From positions 2,914,001-2,978,000 of the forward strand of contig OZ242265.1 of NCBI GenBank assembly GCA_965207165.1: a stretch of 64,000 nt of DNA. The letters run 5' to 3'. Shown here in pieces: positions 59,284-64,000 of the stretch (positions are counted from its first letter, which is position 1; each line of letters opens with the position of its first letter). The translations under genes and the position numbers were made by a program. The stretch is from JAAXHV01 sp965207165. GTDB taxonomy: Bacteria > Pseudomonadota > Gammaproteobacteria > Eutrophobiales > Eutrophobiaceae. Below the pieces are notes generated by a model. That model searched no databases. It worked only from the letters and a program-made list of their open reading frames with translations, and had not been told where the DNA came from.

Positions 59284-62200
59284 TCAGGCAGCCTCAGGTT
59301 GCCTGACCGGATTACGCCAGCACTCCCACAGTGATTGCAGTTTTGCACGCGTCCTGGCAACGTTCTCTGACTTGATGTAACCGTACCCGCGCACCTGTTC
59401 CGGCAAGCCGGCAATCTCGATTGCCAGCGGATAATTTTCGTGGTCCAGGGTCTGCAGCAATTCGGCAACAGTCTGCTCATACTCGCTGATCAATTCCCGT
59501 TCCATCTTCCGCTCAGGTGTCCAGCCGAACGGATCGAACAACGTGCCGCGCAGGAACCTGAGCCGCTTGAGCACTCCGAACAGCGGCAGCAGCCAGGGTC
59601 CGAACTCCATTTTGCCGGGCCTGCCGGTGAGCTTGTCCTTGCGGGCCAGCAGAGGTGGAGCAAGGTTGAAACGCAGGCTGTAATCGCCTTCAAACTGCTC
59701 GTCGAGTTTTTGTTTGAATGCCGGGTCGCAATACAATCGCGCAACCTCGTATTCGTCCTTGTAGGCCATTAACTTGTAGGCATAGCGGGCAACAGTTGCG
59801 GTCAGGCCCGTCCTGCCGGGGAACTGTTTTTTCTCCTCTGCCTCAACCGACCGCACCAATGCGGTGTAGCGTTGCGCGTATGCCGCGTCCTGGTAATCCT
59901 TCAGATCCGCTGCTCGGCGCTGGATAAATGCTTCCAGCGGTTCGTCCGTATCGTCAGTGTTGCGGTTGTCCGGATTGCTGCACATTTCATTTACCGCTTC
60001 AGGGTTATGCGCGGCGCGACGCCCCCAGCCGAATGCGTCCTGGTTCCATTGTACCGCCACACCGTTCATTTCAATGGACCGCATGATGGCCTCTTCCGAC
60101 AACGGGATGAGTCCCTTCTGCCAGGCGTAGCCGACCATGAACAGGTTGCCCGCTATCGCATCGCCGAGCAGGCGCGTCGCCAGGCGGGTGCTTTCGATCA
60201 TCTCGAGACGGTCGCGGCCCAACGCGCCTTGCAGGCGTTTTCGCAGGGATGAGCCGGGGTAGCGCAACTCGGCGTTGCGGGTGAAGTCACCGGTGATGGT
60301 CTCATGGGTGTTGACTACGGCGTGTGTTTTGTCGGGGCTTAACACCGGGAGGACGCTGTCGCCGGCCGCCACGATTAGATCGCAGCCGAGCAACAGGTCA
60401 ACGGCGCCGGCGTTCAAGCGCACGGCATTGATGCTTTCCGGCGTTGCGCCGATACGCAGGTGGGTCAGTACCGGCCCTCCCTTCTGGGCAAACCCCATCT
60501 GGTCGACAACCACGATGCCGCGGCCGTCGATATGTGCAGCCATACCCAGCAACGCGCCGATTGTGACCACGCCGGTGCCGCCCACTCCGGCTATCAGGAT
60601 GCCATGATTGCCTGCCGTGAGATCGGGTTTATCGGGTTCCGGCAGAACGCGTAACGTTTGGGGCAGGGCATCGGCAACAGGGCCGATCCCCTTGCCTTTG
60701 CGCAGTCCGCCCCCGACCACCGTGACGAAACTCGGGCAGAAACCATCTGCGCAGGAATAGTCCTTGTTGCAGGAAGACTGGTCGATACTGCGCTTATGGC
60801 CGTAATCCGTGTCCAGGGGTTGCACCGACACACAGTTGGATTGGACACTGCAATCGCCGCAGCCCTCACACACCCTGTCATTGATGAACAGGCGCTTTGC
60901 CGGGTCGGGGAACATGCCGCGCTTGCGCCGCCGGCGTTTTTCCGCGGCACAGGTCTGGTCGTAAATGAGGACTGTCGTACCCTCAACCTCGCGCAGGTCA
61001 CGCTGCACCCGGTCCAGTTCCTTGCGGTGATGCACGGCTGTTCCCGGCGCAAACCCGGGAGTGGTGCCGTATTGTTCCGGTTCATCCGTAACAACTTCAA
61101 TCCTCTTTACCTCTTCAGCGTAAACCTGGTGGGTGATTTGCCGGACTGAAAGCGGGCCATCCACGGGCTGGCCGCCGGTCATGGCGACGGCATCGTTGTA
61201 GAGAATTTTATAGGTCATGTTCACGCCGGACGCTACGGCCGCGCGGATGGCAAGGGTCCCGGAATGGTAATAGGTGCCGTCCCCGATCTGGGCAAAGATG
61301 TGCCGGGTCTTCACGAACGGCGCCTGCCCGATCCAGGGCGCGCCCTCGCCCCCCATCTGGGTCCAGTTATAGACGTCCCGTTCCATCCAGGTTGCCATGA
61401 AGTGACATCCTACACCGGCGGTCGCACGGCTCCCTTCAGGGACTTTTGTAGACGTATTGTGGGGGCAGCCGGAGCAAAAGTAGGGTAACCGGGAAATCTC
61501 CGCTGCCGGTCTTGACAAGGCCTGTTCCTGCTGGTTTTTCAGGAATTCAAGGCGCGCCTGTAACCTGTCATTGTCATGGAAGTAGCTGATCCTGGCAGCG
61601 ATTAACCGGGCGATCCGGTCTGCGTCCAGCGTTCCCGACGGATCGACAAGTAACCGGTCGTGTTCGTCGTGACGGCCGACGATGCGCGGCCGTTCAGATT
61701 CCGGCAGCAGATAACAGGCCTTGCGCATCCCGTGTTCAACCTGTTCCCGTTTATCTTCAATGACGAATACTTCTTCCAGTCCCCGGGCGAATTCACGGTA
61801 GGTCTGCTCATCGACCGGGAAAGGCATACCCACCTTGAGGACCGTGATGCCGACCGCCGCGGCTACCCCTTCGTCTATGCCCAGGTCCAGCAGGGCCTGC
61901 TGTGTATCGCGCCAGGTCTTGCCCATGGCCGCGATCCCGAACCGGGGCCTGGCGGAAGGGTGCGATATGAAATTAATGTGGTTGGCCCGGGCGAAGGCAA
62001 GCGCGGCGGGCAGGCGGTAATGACGCAGGCGCGACTCCTGCAGGGAAAACATGTCCCCTTGCCGGGAATTGACGCCGCCGGGCGGGAATTCAAATTCCGG
62101 CGTTAGAATTTTTATATGTTGATGATCCGCCCGGATGGACGCGGCAGTCTCTATCGTCTCAGGCAGCAGTTTGTAGCCAATCCAGTTGCCGCTGAAGCGG

Positions 62201-62769
62201 GACATGGCGATGCCCAGCAACCCCATATCGAATACTTCCTGGATGTCCGCCGGGTACAGGACCGGCATCAGCAGGTCTTCGAACAACAGTTCGGAGTGCC
62301 AGGCGGAGATGGTGGACGTCATATTCGGATCATCGCCGGACAGGATCAGCACACCGCCGTGTTCGGCCGAGCCATGCCAGTGGCCCTGCCGGATGGCGTC
62401 CAGGCTGCGGTCCACGCCGGGTCCCTTGCCGTACCACATACCGTAGATGCCGTCGTAGTTGGCATCGTTGAAATAATGGACCTGTTGCGTACCCCACAGG
62501 GCAGTGGCTGCCAGGTCTTCATTCAGGCCGGGCCAGAACTTGACGTGATGATCCTGTAAATGCTTTTCGGCGCGCCACAGTTGCTGGTCGATGGCCGTCA
62601 TGGGCGAGCCGCGATAACCGGAAATGAAGCCCGCGGTATTCAAGCCTGCAGCCTGGTCCCTGCGCCGTTGTACCAGCAACAGCCGGACAATGGCCTGGGT
62701 ACCGGTAAGATAGATCCGGCCCTCGTCCAGGGTATATTTATCATCCAGCTTGACTGCGGCCAGCGCCAT
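59284..62769 (-). CDS. Indolepyruvate (2-oxoacid):ferredoxin oxidoreductase, fused alpha-beta-type
   Basis: This 1161-residue single-chain enzyme has an N-terminal pyrimidine-binding part (GFISGYRGSPMTAIDQQLW), a TPP domain around residue 480 (QMGGEGAPWIGQAPF), an iron-sulfur region near 635 (VCEGCGDCSVQSNC) with further cysteines, and a C-terminal gamma domain (LIAGVGGTGVVTIGALLG, about 723). It decarboxylates aryl- or branched-chain 2-oxoacids to acyl-CoA while reducing ferredoxin. The gene is preceded at 16 bases by ridA on the same strand. Ferredoxin use links it with the AOR in this window. Part of its 3' end is duplicated at 58420-58494. Confidence 0.9.
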   Translation of the reverse strand: MALAAVKLDDKYTLDEGRIYLTGTQAIVRLLLVQRRRDQAAGLNTAGFISGYRGSPMTAIDQQLWRAEKHLQDHHVKFWPGLNEDLAATALWGTQQVHYFNDANYDGIYGMWYGKGPGVDRSLDAIRQGHWHGSAEHGGVLILSGDDPNMTSTISAWHSELLFEDLLMPVLYPADIQEVFDMGLLGIAMSRFSGNWIGYKLLPETIETAASIRADHQHIKILTPEFEFPPGGVNSRQGDMFSLQESRLRHYRLPAALAFARANHINFISHPSARPRFGIAAMGKTWRDTQQALLDLGIDEGVAAAVGITVLKVGMPFPVDEQTYREFARGLEEVFVIEDKREQVEHGMRKACYLLPESERPRIVGRHDEHDRLLVDPSGTLDADRIARLIAARISYFHDNDRLQARLEFLKNQQEQALSRPAAEISRLPYFCSGCPHNTSTKVPEGSRATAGVGCHFMATWMERDVYNWTQMGGEGAPWIGQAPFVKTRHIFAQIGDGTYYHSGTLAIRAAVASGVNMTYKILYNDAVAMTGGQPVDGPLSVRQITHQVYAEEVKRIEVVTDEPEQYGTTPGFAPGTAVHHRKELDRVQRDLREVEGTTVLIYDQTCAAEKRRRRKRGMFPDPAKRLFINDRVCEGCGDCSVQSNCVSVQPLDTDYGHKRSIDQSSCNKDYSCADGFCPSFVTVVGGGLRKGKGIGPVADALPQTLRVLPEPDKPDLTAGNHGILIAGVGGTGVVTIGALLGMAAHIDGRGIVVVDQMGFAQKGGPVLTHLRIGATPESINAVRLNAGAVDLLLGCDLIVAAGDSVLPVLSPDKTHAVVNTHETITGDFTRNAELRYPGSSLRKRLQGALGRDRLEMIESTRLATRLLGDAIAGNLFMVGYAWQKGLIPLSEEAIMRSIEMNGVAVQWNQDAFGWGRRAAHNPEAVNEMCSNPDNRNTDDTDEPLEAFIQRRAADLKDYQDAAYAQRYTALVRSVEAEEKKQFPGRTGLTATVARYAYKLMAYKDEYEVARLYCDPAFKQKLDEQFEGDYSLRFNLAPPLLARKDKLTGRPGKMEFGPWLLPLFGVLKRLRFLRGTLFDPFGWTPERKMERELISEYEQTVAELLQTLDHENYPLAIEIAGLPEQVRGYGYIKSENVARTRAKLQSLWECWRNPVRQPEAA

Positions 62770-62784
62770 GGGTTGACGTCCCGT

Positions 62785-63285
62785 CTAATACAGTTCCAGT
62801 TCGGCTTCTACTTCTACCGGTATCCCGAACGGCAATTGCGCCATGCCGACCGCCGAGCGGGTGGACAGGCCGCGTTCCCTGCCGAAAATTTCCAGTATGG
62901 TATTGGAGAAACCGTTTATCACCAGCATCTGATTCGTGAAATCCGGCGCCGAGTTGACCATGCCGAGCACCTTGACCCAGCTTTTTATCCGGTCCAGTTC
63001 GCCCAGTTCCCGTTGAATCGTGCCCAGCATGGACAGGGCGGTTTTGCGGGCGGCTGCCGCGCCCTGCTCCACGGTCAGGTCCGCGCCGACCTTGCCCAAC
63101 GGCCGGGCGATGCTGCCGTCGGCCTCCTGGGGACCGTGGCCGGAGACCAGCACCCGCTTGCCGGTCACCTTGATAAAGGCGAGGGGGGCATCTACTCCCG
63201 GTGGTATCGCCAACGGCGCCGGCAATACCAGGCCGAGTTCCTTGATACGTTCATCAGGATTGGTTGAATTCAAGTCTTCAGTCAC
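62785..63285 (-). CDS. RidA family protein (YjgF/YER057c/UK114)
   Basis: This 166-residue protein reads LVLPAPLAIPPGVDAP, VLVSGHGPQEADGS, GAAAARKTALSMLGTIQREL and STRSAVGMAQLPFGIPVEVE. This is the longer RidA-like subfamily. Such proteins deaminate reactive enamine/imine intermediates made by amino-acid oxidases or PLP enzymes. The window has several such enzymes (DadA-like, DAO-like), so the role is consistent. It is co-transcribed with the 2-oxoacid oxidoreductase. Confidence 0.82.
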   Translation of the reverse strand: MTEDLNSTNPDERIKELGLVLPAPLAIPPGVDAPLAFIKVTGKRVLVSGHGPQEADGSIARPLGKVGADLTVEQGAAAARKTALSMLGTIQRELGELDRIKSWVKVLGMVNSAPDFTNQMLVINGFSNTILEIFGRERGLSTRSAVGMAQLPFGIPVEVEAELELY

Positions 63286-63423
63286 AATCTATCCCTCCAC
63301 GGTGATGGGTTTTAACAATGACATTATGCTGATCGGACAGCAGACCGGCTTATCAAAATCGGCATACCAGTATTCGGAGATACACACCCGTGCAGGGATG
63401 GATAAGCCGCCTGCCGGGAAAGA

Positions 63424-63453
63424 TTGGTATTTATATACTACAACTCGGATAAT
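63424..63453 (+). promoter_or_regulatory. Candidate promoter for the 2-hydroxyacid dehydrogenase
   Basis: TTGGTA at 63424-63429 and GATAAT at 63448-63453 are 18 bases apart and 33 bases before the ATG, in the 201-base divergent region. This is consensus matching only. Confidence 0.3.
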
Positions 63454-63486
63454 ATTGACAGACGGATACACATTTACGGAGGCAAC

Positions 63487-64000
63487 ATGCCGGTCTTACC
63501 CCGACGCTCGCGTCTGAACCATTGTCATAACATTGACGATTTACGCGAGGCGGCAAGAAAACGCCTGCCCAGGTTCATCTTCGATTATCTTGAAGGCGGC
63601 GCTGACGATGAATTTACCCTGAACAGAAACCGCAGTGTCTTCGCCGAGTATTACCTGTTGCAAAGGGTACTGGTCGACATAGCCGGGATCGATACCTCAA
63701 CCACCGTGCTGGGCGAGAAAGTTGCCTTGCCGATTATCCTTACCTCAACAGGCGCCAACAGACTCTACCATCCCGATGGAGAACTGGCCGTGGCCAGGGC
63801 CGCGGCCGAAGCAAATATCATCCAGATACTGGCGGCGACTGCCATGGTGTCTTTTGATGACGTGGCCGCTGAAACAGACCGCCCCAAGTGGTGCCAGATG
63901 TATATGTTGAAGGACCGCGGCTTTACCCGTGAACTGACGGCGCACTGCCGTAACCTTGGTTACCGGGCCATGGTACTGACGGCGGACTGCACGGTTGCCG
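63487..64000 (+). CDS. FMN-dependent 2-hydroxyacid dehydrogenase (lactate/mandelate/glycolate type), partial
   Basis: The first 171 residues are present; the gene runs off the window. ATG 63487 has GGAGG four bases before. Visible features are NIDDLREAARKRLPRFIFDYLEGGADDEFT, TGANRLYHPDGELAVARAA (FMN region), ILAATAMVSFDDVAAE and WCQMYMLKDRGFT, then MVLTADCTVAG. These enzymes oxidise L-2-hydroxyacids to 2-oxoacids. It is divergent from ridA and the 2-oxoacid oxidoreductase, which could take its product further. Confidence 0.88.
   Translation, partial: MPVLPRRSRLNHCHNIDDLREAARKRLPRFIFDYLEGGADDEFTLNRNRSVFAEYYLLQRVLVDIAGIDTSTTVLGEKVALPIILTSTGANRLYHPDGELAVARAAAEANIIQILAATAMVSFDDVAAETDRPKWCQMYMLKDRGFTRELTAHCRNLGYRAMVLTADCTVA

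Noticed and set aside
63020..63517. Plus-strand open frame across ridA and the divergent region
   Set aside because: It is antisense to ridA and overlaps the start of the 2-hydroxyacid dehydrogenase, which has a good ribosome site.

Overview
The window looks like a chromosome segment from a heterotrophic, probably marine or host-associated gammaproteobacterium. This is inferred from the TonB-dependent receptors with LEEIVVTATKR-type TonB boxes, an E. coli-like putrescine (Puu/Pot) gene set, GluQ, BisC-type molybdoenzymes and intergenic palindromes of a kind I associate with gammaproteobacteria. No rRNA, tRNA or CRISPR array was seen.

Region 1 (1-16.4 kb) is mainly polyamine use. It holds two permeases of a putrescine/spermidine ABC importer, a membrane protein and a TPR-sulfotransferase fusion. 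A TonB receptor follows, then a run of gamma-glutamylputrescine synthetase-like, polyamine aminotransferase, tungsten-type aldehyde:ferredoxin oxidoreductase (AOR) and PuuB-like oxidase genes. Agmatinase lies on the opposite strand, coupled to a MagIII-like DNA glycosylase. GluQ and a DadA-like dehydrogenase come next. Region 2 (16.4-36 kb) carries a BisC-like molybdoenzyme, thiolase, SDR, ECHDC3-like protein and AraC regulator, then two amidohydrolases, two ACS-type MFS transporters, two FAD amino-acid oxidases, an unusual M19-like protein and a second TonB receptor. Together they suggest uptake of amino-acid conjugates or dipeptides, hydrolysis, and oxidation of the released (probably D- or N-substituted) amino acids.

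Region 3 (about 36.1-48.9 kb) interrupts the catabolic genes. It starts with a tyrosine integrase and is bracketed by a 13-bp exact direct repeat (36122-36134 and 48900-48912), so it is probably an integrated island. It is full of debris: a truncated toxin-antitoxin pair, a frameshifted IS630-type transposase, a truncated IS1595-type transposase, at least four fragments of a MobC-like mobilisation gene, the start of a relaxase and a pntB fragment. Cargo is mostly cell-surface proteins (CsgG-like, outer-membrane barrels, an RTX protein). Two inverted copies of a structured segment (several stem-loops with compensatory changes) sit just 5' of mobC fragments and are candidate oriT sites.

Region 4 (49-64 kb) returns to catabolism: an EthD-domain protein, SDR, saccharopine-dehydrogenase-like protein, acyl-CoA ligase, thiolase-like protein, and a second MFS plus M19-like pair. 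AT-richer toxin-antitoxin modules and a small three-part chimeric duplication are interspersed. A fused indolepyruvate:ferredoxin oxidoreductase with RidA faces an FMN-dependent 2-hydroxyacid dehydrogenase that runs off the window end. A plausible overall scheme is conjugate or dipeptide -> amino acid -> 2-oxoacid -> acyl-CoA, with RidA clearing reactive imines.
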